Shown in pieces: positions 1 through 8,030 of a DNA stretch of 64,000 bases. Origin of the DNA: Modestobacter sp. DSM 44400. Lineage in GTDB: Bacteria > Actinomycetota > Actinomycetes > Mycobacteriales > Geodermatophilaceae. Where the stretch lies: assembly GCF_900107175.1 (NCBI RefSeq), contig NZ_FNOZ01000005.1, forward strand, positions 62,001 through 126,000. Reading direction: 5' to 3'. Every line of letters starts with the position of its first letter. Within the stretch, counting starts at the first letter, position 1. The notes under the pieces were generated by a model. That model did not search any database. It had not been told where the DNA came from and saw nothing but the letters and a program-made list of their open reading frames with translations. The position numbers were made by a program, and so were the translations under genes.

Positions 1-1259
1 GGCAGATCGCGGGCCGGCGGAGCCCACTCCCGCAGCTCGTCGACCAGGTGCTGGCGCGCCGGGTCGGCGTGCCGGGCGCCCACCCGGCGGACTCCGTGCT
101 CGGTCACCAGGTCGATCATGCAGACGTCGGCCAGCCCAGACACGGCCAGGCCGGCCAGCCGCTCGACCATCTCCTCCACCCCGGCGGCGCCGGCCAGCAA
201 CCGGGCCGCGTCGAGCAGGAAGGCCGAGCGCTCGCCCTGTCGGGCGGTCTCCTCGTGCAGCTGGGCCCGTTCCAGCGCCTGTCCGGCCTGCCGCCCCAGG
301 GTCCACAGCAGGTCGACGTCCCGGGCGGACAGCTCACCGGGCACGGGCTGGTCGAGGTCGATCAGGTCGCCGGCGCGGGCCTCGCCGAGGGCCAGCACGA
401 GCACGCCCAGCGCCCGGCTGGCCGCCGACACCGGGACGACGACCAGCGAATGCAGCCCGGCGTCGGCCATCGCGGCGGCCAGCCGCGGCCGCTGTGCGGT
501 CAGCCGGTCGCCGAGGACCAGCGTGCGCAGCCCCTCGGCGAGCTCCAGCGCGACCCGGCCCTCCGCGGCCGTCGCCAGTTCCGCCAGCAACCCGTCGGGC
601 AGGCCGTCGCTGCGCGCGACCACCAGGCTGGGGCGGTCGGCTTCCCCCGCGGCGCGGTCGGTCACCAGCCACAGCGCGGCGCCGCGGGCCCGCAGCGCAC
701 CCCGGGCCTGCTCGACCACGACCGTGGCGACGTCGGAGACGGTGGTTGCCCGGGCGAGCTCGGACACCACCTGCTGCAGCGTGCGCGACCGGGCCTCGGA
801 CTCCTCGGCGGCCCGGTGGGCGGCCAGGATGTCCCGCTCGTAACGCCGCCGCGCGGTGGCCTCGAACAGCGTCGCCCGCACCATCAGCGGCGCCCCGGTG
901 TCGTCGCGCAACTCGACGGCGTTCACCAGGCAGGGCAGCAGCGACCCGTCGACCCGGACGACGTCCAGCGCCACCTCGCGGACCGCGCCCTGCATGCGCA
1001 GCAGCGGCGCCAGGTGGGTGTCGTGGAAGACCTGCCCGCCGACGCTGAGCACGTCGCGCAGCCGGGTGTGCAGGAGCTGCTCGGGCGTGCGCCCGGTCCA
1101 CGCGCAGAACGTCCGGTTGACCTTGACGATCCTGCCGTCGGGCAGCGTGGACAGGTAGCCGCAGGGCGCGTTCTCGTACAGGTCTGCCGGGTCGTCCTCG
1201 AGCAGCTGGTCCAGCTGCGCCCGGACGTCGCTCCCGGACCGCCGTTCCGCGTCGGGCAT
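1..1259 (-). CDS. PAS/GAF sensor protein, RsbP-like (3' end outside window)
   Basis: The frame is open from an ATG (reading MPDAER) to the left window edge, so only the first ~419 residues are present. A PAS domain occupies about residues 15-135 (ENAPCGYL, then DGRIVKVN and TGRTPEQLL), followed by a GAF-like domain at about 160-310 (ALRARGAALWLV, then ALGVLVLALGEA) and the beginning of a second GAF-like segment. In actinobacteria this domain string usually leads to a C-terminal PP2C/SpoIIE phosphatase, which would lie beyond the edge; that part is inference. It starts 8 bp after rsbQ, and B. subtilis pairs RsbQ with the PAS-PP2C phosphatase RsbP, so this is probably the RsbP-type partner that senses a small ligand or energy state and activates a general-stress sigma factor cascade. 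Confidence 0.8.
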   Translation of the reverse strand, partial: MPDAERRSGSDVRAQLDQLLEDDPADLYENAPCGYLSTLPDGRIVKVNRTFCAWTGRTPEQLLHTRLRDVLSVGGQVFHDTHLAPLLRMQGAVREVALDVVRVDGSLLPCLVNAVELRDDTGAPLMVRATLFEATARRRYERDILAAHRAAEESEARSRTLQQVVSELARATTVSDVATVVVEQARGALRARGAALWLVTDRAAGEADRPSLVVARSDGLPDGLLAELATAAEGRVALELAEGLRTLVLGDRLTAQRPRLAAAMADAGLHSLVVVPVSAASRALGVLVLALGEARAGDLIDLDQPVPGELSARDVDLLWTLGRQAGQALERAQLHEETARQGERSAFLLDAARLLAGAAGVEEMVERLAGLAVSGLADVCMIDLVTEHGVRRVGARHADPARQHLVDELREWAPPARDL

Positions 1260-1267
1260 CTCGGCGC

Positions 1268-2062
1268 CTACTGCAGGAACGCCCGGATGGCGGCGGCGGT
1301 CTCCTCGGGCGCACTCAGGTTGGGGCAGTGCCCGGTGGCGGCGAGCTGGGTGAAGGCGCTCCCCAGCACGTGCTCGTGCACGTAGCGGCCGGCCGACTCC
1401 GGGGCGATGACGTCCTGGCTACACTGCAGCACCAGCGTCGGCACCTGCACGCGGGGCAGGTCGGCCCGGTTGTCGGAGAGGAAGGAGACCCGGGCGAACT
1501 GACGGGCGACGTCGGGACTGGTGCGGCAGAAGCTGTTCGTGAGCTCGGCAGCGAGCTCGGGGCGGTCGGGGTTGCCCATGATCGCCGGGGCCATGGCGGC
1601 CGACCAGCCCAGCTGGTTGGCGTCCAGGCTGTCCAGCAGTTCACGGATCTGCTCCCGGGAGAAGCCCCCGGCGTAGTCGCCGTCGTCGACGTAGCGGGCG
1701 CTCGGGCCGACCATCACCAGGACGCCGAAGCGCTCCGGCGCCTCCAGGTAGGCGAGCACGCCGATCATCGCGCTCACTGAATGGCCCACGAAGACGACAT
1801 CGGTGAGTTCCAGTTCGCGCAGCATCTCCACGACGTCCGCGGCGTAGCCGCGCAGCGAGTTGTACTTGACCGGGTCGTACGCCGACAGGTCCGACTGCCC
1901 GAAGCCGACGTGGTCGAAGGTGACGACCCGGTGGTCGACCTCGAAGTCGGAGACGACGAAGCGCCACATGTTCTGGTCGCAGCCGTAACCGTGGGCGAAG
2001 ACCATCGGTCGCCCGTCGGGGACACCGCTCACACGGACGTCGTTCCGTGTGCACACGACCAT
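1268..2062 (-). CDS. rsbQ: alpha/beta hydrolase RsbQ-like, sigma-factor stress pathway
   Basis: A 264-residue alpha/beta hydrolase that resembles Bacillus RsbQ along its length, for example GYGCDQNMW, RVVTFDHVGFGQSDL, FVGHSVSAMIG and QCSQDVIAPES. The nucleophile is Ser95 in GHSVS. The acid is the Asp of QDVIAP (about 217) and the base is the His of GHCPNLS (about 246). RsbQ is thought to bind or convert a small hydrophobic molecule and so activate the PAS-PP2C phosphatase RsbP. The next gene, 8 bp downstream, encodes a PAS/GAF protein, which supports the same pairing here. The same fold and motifs occur in the KAI2/D14 karrikin/strigolactone receptor family. An in-frame GTG two codons inside could be the true start. 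Its promoter would have to lie in the decayed P450 region upstream. Confidence 0.9.
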   Translation of the reverse strand: MVVCTRNDVRVSGVPDGRPMVFAHGYGCDQNMWRFVVSDFEVDHRVVTFDHVGFGQSDLSAYDPVKYNSLRGYAADVVEMLRELELTDVVFVGHSVSAMIGVLAYLEAPERFGVLVMVGPSARYVDDGDYAGGFSREQIRELLDSLDANQLGWSAAMAPAIMGNPDRPELAAELTNSFCRTSPDVARQFARVSFLSDNRADLPRVQVPTLVLQCSQDVIAPESAGRYVHEHVLGSAFTQLAATGHCPNLSAPEETAAAIRAFLQ

Positions 2063-2071
2063 GCGGTGAAC

Positions 2072-2838
2072 CTACGGGACGGCGCTGTCCGGTTTCCACT
2101 GTCCGGTGCGCCCAACCGAGGCTCGGCCGGGGCGAACTCCGGTCAGCAGAACCCGGCTGGCCGAGCGCGCCGGGATGCGCCGCAGGGAGATCGACAGGTG
2201 CTGATCGGGCGGCACGTACTCCAGCCAGGCCAGCCGGACGGCAAGGGCCGACAGCAGCGCCACGGTGATGTCCTCCCCCGGGCAGCGGTGCCCGGTGCGG
2301 AGGTCGCCGGCGCCCTGCGGCACCAGCTCCCAGGCGCAGATCGACCGGCCCAGGAAGCGCTCGGGGCGGAAGGCGTAGGGCTCCTCCCGCAGCTCCGGGT
2401 CGTGGTTCTGCCCGAACAGGTTCTGCAGCACCGTCGCCCCGGCGGGCACCGCCTCGCCGTCCCGGTCCACCTCGCGCGGCGTCCGGCCGCCGATGAAGGG
2501 CGCGAAGGGGTAGAAGCGGCGCACCTCGTGGGCGAAGGCGGTGGCGAACTCCTCGTCGCCAACGCGGAGCCGCTCGTGGGAGTCCGACCAGCGGTGCAGG
2601 GCGTGGGCGGCGAAGGCGACGAACCGGCAGGCGGCGACGGTCGGCCGGACAACGTTGAGCACCTCCACGGCCGGCCACCCGCGGCTCGAGCAGCTCGCCA
2701 TCGGAGTCGCGGTGCCGGGAGACGACGTCGACCACGCTGCCGGCCGGCACGGGCACCGTGCCCACGCTCACGCCGCCGACCAGCCGGCCCAGCCACGTCT
2801 CCCACCGCTGACGCACCCGCCGGGCCCGCCAGGCGCGG
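2072..2838 (-). pseudogene. cytochrome P450 of CYP152 (fatty acid peroxygenase) type, truncated and frameshifted
   Basis: The last ~210 residues carry the heme-thiolate motif GHRCPGED, the short cysteine loop typical of CYP152 peroxygenases, and the helix-K-to-meander run PYAFRPERFLG. A further ~50 residues of the family (WRARRVRQRWETWLG, then VVDVVSRHRDSDGELL) lie upstream in a different frame. The join at about 2670, GGCCGGCC where GGCCGCC would keep frame, looks like one extra base. Homology stops near 2838, so roughly the first 150 residues of a ~415-residue enzyme are missing. It cannot make a working P450. Confidence 0.85.
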
Positions 2839-2840
2839 TG

Positions 2841-2921
2841 TGCGAGAAGGGCACGGTGTGGACGTCCGTCGACGCCGCGGGCGCGGCGCACCTGCGGGCC
2901 CTGGTGGAGCAGCTGGGCTGA
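2841..2921 (+). pseudogene. 3' fragment of an unidentified gene
   Basis: About 26 codons ending in TGA read KGTVWTSVDAAGAAHLRA and then LVEQLG, with the composition of a real protein C-terminus and no start signal. It begins exactly where the oppositely oriented P450 homology ends. I read it as the tail of a divergent neighbour whose 5' half was removed with that of the P450 by one deletion. The family is not recognised. Confidence 0.35.
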
Positions 2922-3008
2922 CTGCGATCGAGGCTGGGCCGCGGTCAGCCCCGGCCCGGTGGGGTCAGTGGCGGTACGATCCGTAGCCGGTGCAGCGCCG
3001 GCCGGGCA

Positions 3009-3644
3009 TCAGCGCAACGAGCCGCACCCGCCCGCGCCGCAGGCGCAGCCGCCACAGCCGGCCGCCGGCTCGGGAGCCGGCCGCCGGGCGAAGCGCCGCA
3101 TGCCGACCGCGCCCAGCAGGTTCGCCCCCCCGAGCGCGGTCACCCCGACGGCGACCACGGCGGTGCCGACGGCGAGCAGCGCGCCCGTCCCGCCGAGCAC
3201 ACCGAGCAGCACCGCGCCGGCGACCAGGACGGCGGCGCCGGCCAGCACGGGCGCCGAGCGCCGGCCGCCGAGGACCAGCGCGGGCATGGCGAGCACGAGG
3301 ACGGCGGTGAGCACCCAGGCGGCCGCAGTCCCCGACAGCAGAGCCACCGCGACGGCGACCAGGCCTAGCCAGGCGGCCAGCGCGCAAGAGGTGGCCGCGG
3401 CTCGGGACAGCCGACCGGCGCGGGCGGCGCGGAGCAGATCCGCGCCGCGCACCGCCGCCCCGACGCCGAGCCCGGCCAGCAGCACCCGGTCGCCGCCGTC
3501 GTCCCGGACCAGTGCGATGACGCCCAGCACCACCAGGACCAGCCCCAACAACGCCATCCGCCGCCACGTCGTCCGGGCGGTCCCGGGGGTGGCCGGCGTG
3601 GTGCCGGCGCTCAGCCGGGCGCTCGAGGTCGCAGCGTTCGTCAC
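3009..3644 (-). CDS. multi-pass membrane protein with cysteine-rich C-terminal tail
   Basis: A 211-residue protein started at GTG (VTNAATSS). A longer frame upstream has no membrane character, so this start is preferred. About six to seven hydrophobic segments follow one another (e.g. ALLGLVLVVLGVIALV, WVLTAVLVLAMPALVLG, VLVAGAVLLGVLGG). The last 20 residues leave the membrane as CGGCACGAGGCGSLR after an Ala/Pro stretch; four cysteines there could bind metal or form a redox site. I do not recognise the family. It lies between the P450 remnant and the divergent DUF1206 array, with 91 bp to the latter, so the two may share a promoter region. Confidence 0.65.
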   Translation of the reverse strand: MTNAATSSARLSAGTTPATPGTARTTWRRMALLGLVLVVLGVIALVRDDGGDRVLLAGLGVGAAVRGADLLRAARAGRLSRAAATSCALAAWLGLVAVAVALLSGTAAAWVLTAVLVLAMPALVLGGRRSAPVLAGAAVLVAGAVLLGVLGGTGALLAVGTAVVAVGVTALGGANLLGAVGMRRFARRPAPEPAAGCGGCACGAGGCGSLR

Positions 3645-3735
3645 GGGGGCAGTGTCCCACCGGCCCGTGCCGGGCGCCGTGCCTCCTCCCGTGTGAAGCT
3701 GACCGCGGGCCGCGGTCGCGCCCGGGAGGAGCGCA

Positions 3736-4577
3736 GTGACACGGACCGGTGAGCCCGACGTCGCCCGGCAGGCGGCGCACAGCACGACACTGCGGCGGCT
3801 GGCCGCCGTCGGACTGGCCGGCTACGGGGTGGTCCACCTGCTGGTCGCCTGGCTGACCGTGCAGCTGGCCTGGAGCTCGGGCGGCGCCGGCCAGGAGCCC
3901 ACCGCCGACCCCGCGGGTGCGCTCGCCGTCCTGGCCGCATCCCCGGGAGGCCGGGGGGTGCTGGGTCTCTGGCCGTCGGCCTCGCCGGCCTGGCGCTGTG
4001 GCAGGCCGTCGAGGTGCTCCGGTCCCGGCACTCGCTCACCGGTACGGGCCCGGACCGGCGACGGGCGTGGCTGCTGCTGGCGCGGACGCTGGGCACCGCC
4101 GTGGCCTACGGCTGGCTGACCGTCACCACCGCGCGCGCGGTGGTGACCGGTGGACAGGAACGCTCGGACGAGGAGCGGTCGGTCCGGGGCGTGCTCGCAC
4201 TGCCCGGCGGCCAGCTGCTGGTCCTCGCGGTGGCGGTCGTGGTCGTGGGAATCGGTGGCTATCAACTGCAGAAGGGCTGGCGGACGGCGTTCCTCGACGA
4301 ACTCGACCTCGCGGGCCTGTCGCCCCGGGCCCGCATGGTGACCCTCCAGCTGTGCCGCGCCGGCTTTCTCGGCAAGGGCGTGGCCTTCGTGCTGGTCGGT
4401 GGGGTCGTCGGCTGGGCGGCCGTCACCTTCGCCCCCCGCCGGGCCACCGGGCTGGACGGCGCCGTGCGGGCCATCGCCGACGCGCCGCTGGGCGCCTGCG
4501 CGCTGACTGGCGTCGCCGCGGGGATCGGCCTGTTCAGCGTCTACTGCTTCACCCGCGCACGTCACCCGGTCAGCTGA
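3736..4577 (+). pseudogene. DUF1206 membrane protein, copy 1, frameshifted
   Basis: First of three tandem paralogs. Residues 1-75 (LAAVGLAGYGVVHLLVAWL) run in one frame and the rest (TLGTAVAYGWLTV, FLGKGVAFVLVGG, ATGLDGAVRAI) in another. The break falls at about 3965-3980: the intact copies read LLWVLAIGL-like there, while this copy has GTGCTGGGTCTCTGG, a small indel. With the shift repaired the protein would be ~280 residues with the usual six membrane segments, so the loss is recent or a base-calling error. Stop and start signals of both halves are otherwise in place, including RBS-like GGGAGGAG before the ATG. Confidence 0.8.
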
Positions 4578-4695
4578 GCGACCTGGCTCCGTGCCGAGCG
4601 CCGGAGAGGCGGTGGACCTCCCGTTGTGCCACCCTGAGCCGCCACGGGGGGACCGTCTCCGGCGCCGGACGCGTCGACGATCGAAGGGACGCACC

Positions 4696-5532
4696 GTGAC
4701 CACGTCCGGCACCGCGCGGGCGGCCGACCAGGCCGGCAACTCCGACGGCCTGGAGGCCCTGGCCCGGGTCGGGCTGCTCGCGTACGGCCTCGTCCACCTG
4801 TTGGTGGCCTGGCTGTCGCTGCAACTGGCCTGGGGCGGCGGTGGTGGGTCGGCCGACCAGTCCGGGGCGATGGCCACCCTGGCCGAGAAGCCCTTCGGCC
4901 AGGGCCTGCTGTGGGTGCTGGCGATCGGGTTGGTCGCGCTGGCGGTCTGGCAGCTGGCCGAGGTGCTGCGGTACCGCGCGCAGCTGGGCTCTTCCGGGAA
5001 CGCCAGGAAGAAGGCGATTCCGAAGATCGTCAAGGCCGTCGCGAAGGCGGCCGTCTTCGCCTTCCTCGCCGTCACCGCGCTCCGGTTCGCCAGCGGCAGC
5101 GGGAAGTCCAGCTCCGGTCAGCAGCAGCAGACGGTGTCGGGGGTGCTGAACTGGCCCGGCGGCCGGGTGCTCGTCGCCATCGCCGCACTGGTGATCATCG
5201 GCATCGGCGTCCACCACGTCCGCAAGGCGGTGAAGAGCAGCTTCCTCGAGGAGATCGACACCGCGCAGGCCTCCCCCGGTGAGCGCCGGCTGATCGAGCG
5301 GCTCGGCCAGGTCGGCTACCTGGCCAAGGGCGTGGCCCTGGCGCTGGTCGGCGGTCTGATCGGCTGGGCGGCGATCACCTTCGACCCGGCCAAGGCCAGC
5401 GGCCTGGACGGCGCCATGCGGACCCTGCTGGACGCGCCGTTCGGCAGATGGCTGCTGACTCTCGTCGCATTGGGCTTCGCGGCGTTCGGCGTCTTCTGCT
5501 TCTTCCGCGCCCGTTACCCGCAGCGCACCTGA
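4696..5532 (+). CDS. DUF1206 family membrane protein, copy 2
   Basis: A 278-residue protein started at GTG (VTTSGTARA), with GAAGGGA 6 bp upstream; the longer frame before it has no protein-like character. Three repeats of a two-helix unit are visible: ARVGLLAYGLVHLLVAWL at ~20, then VKAVAKAAVFAFLAVTALR, then LGQVGYLAKGVALALVGG, each pairing with a second hydrophobic helix, and the family signature ASGLDGAMRTLLDAPFG. DUF1206 proteins are six-helix membrane proteins of unknown role. The three adjacent copies diverge mostly in loops, so they arose by local duplication. Probably co-transcribed with copy 3, 45 bp downstream. Confidence 0.85.
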   Translation: MTTSGTARAADQAGNSDGLEALARVGLLAYGLVHLLVAWLSLQLAWGGGGGSADQSGAMATLAEKPFGQGLLWVLAIGLVALAVWQLAEVLRYRAQLGSSGNARKKAIPKIVKAVAKAAVFAFLAVTALRFASGSGKSSSGQQQQTVSGVLNWPGGRVLVAIAALVIIGIGVHHVRKAVKSSFLEEIDTAQASPGERRLIERLGQVGYLAKGVALALVGGLIGWAAITFDPAKASGLDGAMRTLLDAPFGRWLLTLVALGFAAFGVFCFFRARYPQRT

Positions 5533-5577
5533 GCCGGGTCGCGGCGCGCGGGTGCGGTCCTCGGGCATGCTCACCGG

Positions 5578-6441
5578 GTGAGCGAGCTGACGCAGCGGGC
5601 GCAGGAACTGGTCACGCGCGCCCGGGCGATCACCGACCGGCCGGCGCTCACCCACCTCGCCCGGGTCGGGCTCATCGCCTACGGACTGGTCTACCTGCTG
5701 ATCGGCTGGCTGGCCGCACAGCTGGCCTGGTCCGGACATTCCGCCGAGATCGACGCCGACCAGGGCGGTGCGCTGGGCACCATCGCGGCAGCGCCCGGCG
5801 GGCAGGCCCTGTTGTGGGTGCTCGGCTTCGGCCTGCTGTGCCTGGCGCTGTGGCAGGCCACCGAGGTGCTGCGCTGGTGGACCGGGCTGCTCAGCGCCGA
5901 CCACCGGTGGCGGGTGGCGTACGTGTGCACGAAGTGCCTGCTGAAGGGCGTGGCCTACGCCGCCGTGGGCATCACCACGCTGGTGTTCGCGGTCGGCGCC
6001 GGTTACGACGCCGGCCGCCGCTTCAGCACGCTCACCGACGACGTGCTGGAGATCCCCGGCGGCTCCTGGCTGATCGGCGCGGTGGCGGTCGGGGTGGTCG
6101 CCGTCGGGATCTATGAGCTGGCCCGGGGAGTGACCGGCGGCTTCCTCAAGGACATCGACCTGGACGCCGCGCCGGACCGCTACGAGCCGGTCATCCAGCG
6201 GATCGGGCAGGTCGGCTACCTGGCCAAGGGCATCGCGTTCGTGGTCACCGGCGGGTTGCTGGTCTACGCCGCGGCGACCCGGGACGTGTCGACGGCGACC
6301 GGGCTGGACGGGGCGATGAACGCGATCGGCGCCATCCCGACCGGGCAGTGGCTGCTCACCGCCGTCGCCGTCGGCTTCGCCGCCTTCGGCGTCTACGCGC
6401 TGGCCCGCGCCCGCTATCCCGACCGCGACCCGTCGAGCTGA
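5578..6441 (+). CDS. DUF1206 family membrane protein, copy 3
   Basis: A 287-residue paralog of the two preceding genes, started at GTG (VSELTQRAQELV). It repeats the same pattern: LARVGLIAYGLVYLLIGWL at ~25, CLLKGVAYAAVGITTLVF at ~120, IGQVGYLAKGIAFVVTGGLL at ~205, and TGLDGAMNAIGAIPTGQWLL. Six membrane helices are expected. It is the best preserved of the set by ribosome start and length. It ends 11 bp before the convergent esterase gene. Function unknown; the DUF1206 label comes from the repeat signature only. Confidence 0.85.
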   Translation: MSELTQRAQELVTRARAITDRPALTHLARVGLIAYGLVYLLIGWLAAQLAWSGHSAEIDADQGGALGTIAAAPGGQALLWVLGFGLLCLALWQATEVLRWWTGLLSADHRWRVAYVCTKCLLKGVAYAAVGITTLVFAVGAGYDAGRRFSTLTDDVLEIPGGSWLIGAVAVGVVAVGIYELARGVTGGFLKDIDLDAAPDRYEPVIQRIGQVGYLAKGIAFVVTGGLLVYAAATRDVSTATGLDGAMNAIGAIPTGQWLLTAVAVGFAAFGVYALARARYPDRDPSS

Positions 6442-6452
6442 GCCCGACGGCC

Positions 6453-7406
6453 TCAGCCGGCCGGGTGCCCGTGCAGCAGCTGCGACGCGCGGGCGAGCAC
6501 CTCGGCCAGCGCGGCGTCCGCGGCCGGAGCGAGCGCGACCAGGTGCGCGAACCCGTGCGGCATGCCGGGCAGGTCCACCCACTCGACGCGGCCGGCGGAG
6601 CCGTGGATCGCCTCGGCGTAGGCGCGACCCGAGTCGTGCAGCGGGTCCACTCCGGCGGTCACCACCAGCGCCGGCGGCAGGCCGGCGACGTCGCCCTCGG
6701 CGGGTGAGATCCGCGGGTCGGCCAGGTCGGTCCCCCGCGGCACGTACTGGCGGGTGTACCAGGCCATGTCGGCCAGGGTGAGGAACGGGAGGTGCCCGAA
6801 CTCCCGCACCGAGGACTGGGCGGCGCCGCGGGCGACGTTCGGGTAGAGCAGCAGCTGCGCGGCCGGCTGTGGGCCGGCCGCGTTCCGCAGCAGCTGGCAG
6901 ACGACCGCGGCCAGGTTGCCGCCGCCGCTGTCGCCGGCCACCGCCACCCGCCCCGGTTCCCCGCCGAGTTCGGCCGCGTGCGTCAGCGCCCAGCGGGTGG
7001 CTGCGACTGCGTCCTCCACCGCCGCCGGAAACGGGTGCTCGGGGGCGCGGCGGTACTCCACGGACACGACCACGGCGGGCAGCCGGTCGGCGAGCCGGCG
7101 GGCCAGCCCGTCGTAGTCCTCGACGCCGCCCACGGTCCAGCCGCCCCCGTGCAGGAACACGACGGTCGCGCCGCGCGGATCGGCCGGGCGGTAGGTACGG
7201 GCGGTGAGCCCCTCGCCGAGGGCGACGTCGGCGGTCTCGACGTCCGGGGCACCGGCCAGCCCGGCGGACAACAGGGCGCTGAACCGGCGGCGGGCCTCGG
7301 CCAGGCCGGCCTCGCGGGCCGGTGGCGTCATCAGGGAGGTGAGCCGCGGGAGCAGGGCGGCGAGGTCAGGGTGCAACTGCGGGGGCACGGCTCCGTCGGC
7401 GTCCAT
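6453..7406 (-). CDS. HSL-family (type IV) alpha/beta hydrolase, esterase/lipase
   Basis: A 317-residue hydrolase with the hormone-sensitive-lipase signature: oxyanion-hole HGGGW in FLHGGGWTVGG (~86), nucleophile elbow GDSGGG (~159), catalytic Asp in GVDPLHDSG and His in MPHGFAHL near residue 285. The N-terminal cap (PQLHPDLAALLPRLTSLM) is typical. Such enzymes cleave short-chain acyl esters in the cytosol. No operon partner is obvious: the STAS gene upstream ends 76 bp away with an inverted repeat between. The natural substrate cannot be told from the sequence. Confidence 0.88.
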   Translation of the reverse strand: MDADGAVPPQLHPDLAALLPRLTSLMTPPAREAGLAEARRRFSALLSAGLAGAPDVETADVALGEGLTARTYRPADPRGATVVFLHGGGWTVGGVEDYDGLARRLADRLPAVVVSVEYRRAPEHPFPAAVEDAVAATRWALTHAAELGGEPGRVAVAGDSGGGNLAAVVCQLLRNAAGPQPAAQLLLYPNVARGAAQSSVREFGHLPFLTLADMAWYTRQYVPRGTDLADPRISPAEGDVAGLPPALVVTAGVDPLHDSGRAYAEAIHGSAGRVEWVDLPGMPHGFAHLVALAPAADAALAEVLARASQLLHGHPAG

Positions 7407-7423
7407 CGGGCCATCCTGGCCCC

Positions 7424-7480
7424 AAGGCCCTCTCCCGGGTCCCGCCCCGAGCCTGCGAGGGGTGGGGAGGAGAGAGCCTT
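7424..7480 (-). terminator. possible terminator between STAS gene and esterase gene
   Basis: AAGGCCCTCTC (7424-7434) pairs with GAGAGAGCCTT (7470-7480) with one mismatch, and C-rich and G-rich tracts in the 35-nt loop could extend the fold. It starts just after the STAS stop codon. The long loop makes it a weak call. Confidence 0.4.
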
Positions 7481-7482
7481 TC

Positions 7483-7830
7483 TCAGACGTCGACGACGGC
7501 GAAGACGTCCCAAAGGCCGGTGATCTGCAGGGGCCGGACGACCGCGCGGGCCGTGCCGCACCGCACCGTCATCGTGCGGCCGGCGCTGACCGCTGCGCGA
7601 TGGGCGACGGCGAGCGCGGACAGCCCGGCGGAGTCCAGGAAGGTGACCTGGGAGAGGTCGACCCGGACGCCGGACAGACCCGGGCGCTCCAGGACCTCCA
7701 GCAGGCAGTCGCGCAGGCCAGGGGCGGTCGAGGAGTCGACCTCGCCGTGCACGGCGACGGAACAGTCTTCGGCGGAGGTGGTGATCCGGACGTCGATGCG
7801 CGCAGGATCGTCAACGGGAAGAGCGGTCAT
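7483..7830 (-). CDS. STAS-domain anti-sigma factor antagonist
   Basis: A 115-residue single STAS domain. The beta strand CSVAVHGEVDSSTAPGL and the conserved loop VTFLDSAGLSAL place the phosphorylatable serine in FLDSAG at about residue 67. Unphosphorylated proteins of this type bind a kinase/anti-sigma factor (RsbW class) and free its sigma factor; PP2C phosphatases reverse the phosphorylation. No cognate anti-sigma kinase is adjacent, but the RsbQ/PAS-GAF pair 5 kb away could belong to the same circuit (inference). Start is supported by GGAGG five bases before the ATG. Confidence 0.9.
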   Translation of the reverse strand: MTALPVDDPARIDVRITTSAEDCSVAVHGEVDSSTAPGLRDCLLEVLERPGLSGVRVDLSQVTFLDSAGLSALAVAHRAAVSAGRTMTVRCGTARAVVRPLQITGLWDVFAVVDV

Positions 7831-7962
7831 GGACGCCTCCAGCGGGTCGTGCCGCCGGCGTCAACCGGCAGCCCGTGCGTCAGGGTGGGCACACGATCGC
7901 GGCCTGTGGTTGAACCGCGGACAGGACGCTAGGGACCGAAAGGGTTGCGCACAAGGGTCTTC

Positions 7963-7985
7963 GGCGTGGCGGACCGCGCCACGCC
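7963..7985 (-). terminator. stem-loop terminator of the MetE-like gene
   Basis: Perfect 8-bp stem GGCGTGGC/GCCACGCC with a 7-nt loop, about 45 bp past the stop of the methyltransferase gene. There is no strong T-run, which is normal in high-GC actinobacteria. The rest of the 7831-8030 gap holds the STAS 5' region and nothing else I can identify. Confidence 0.5.
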
Positions 7986-8030
7986 GGGGACCACAGCACA
8001 CTGCCAGCCTCGCTGGGTCGAGCCTCGCAC

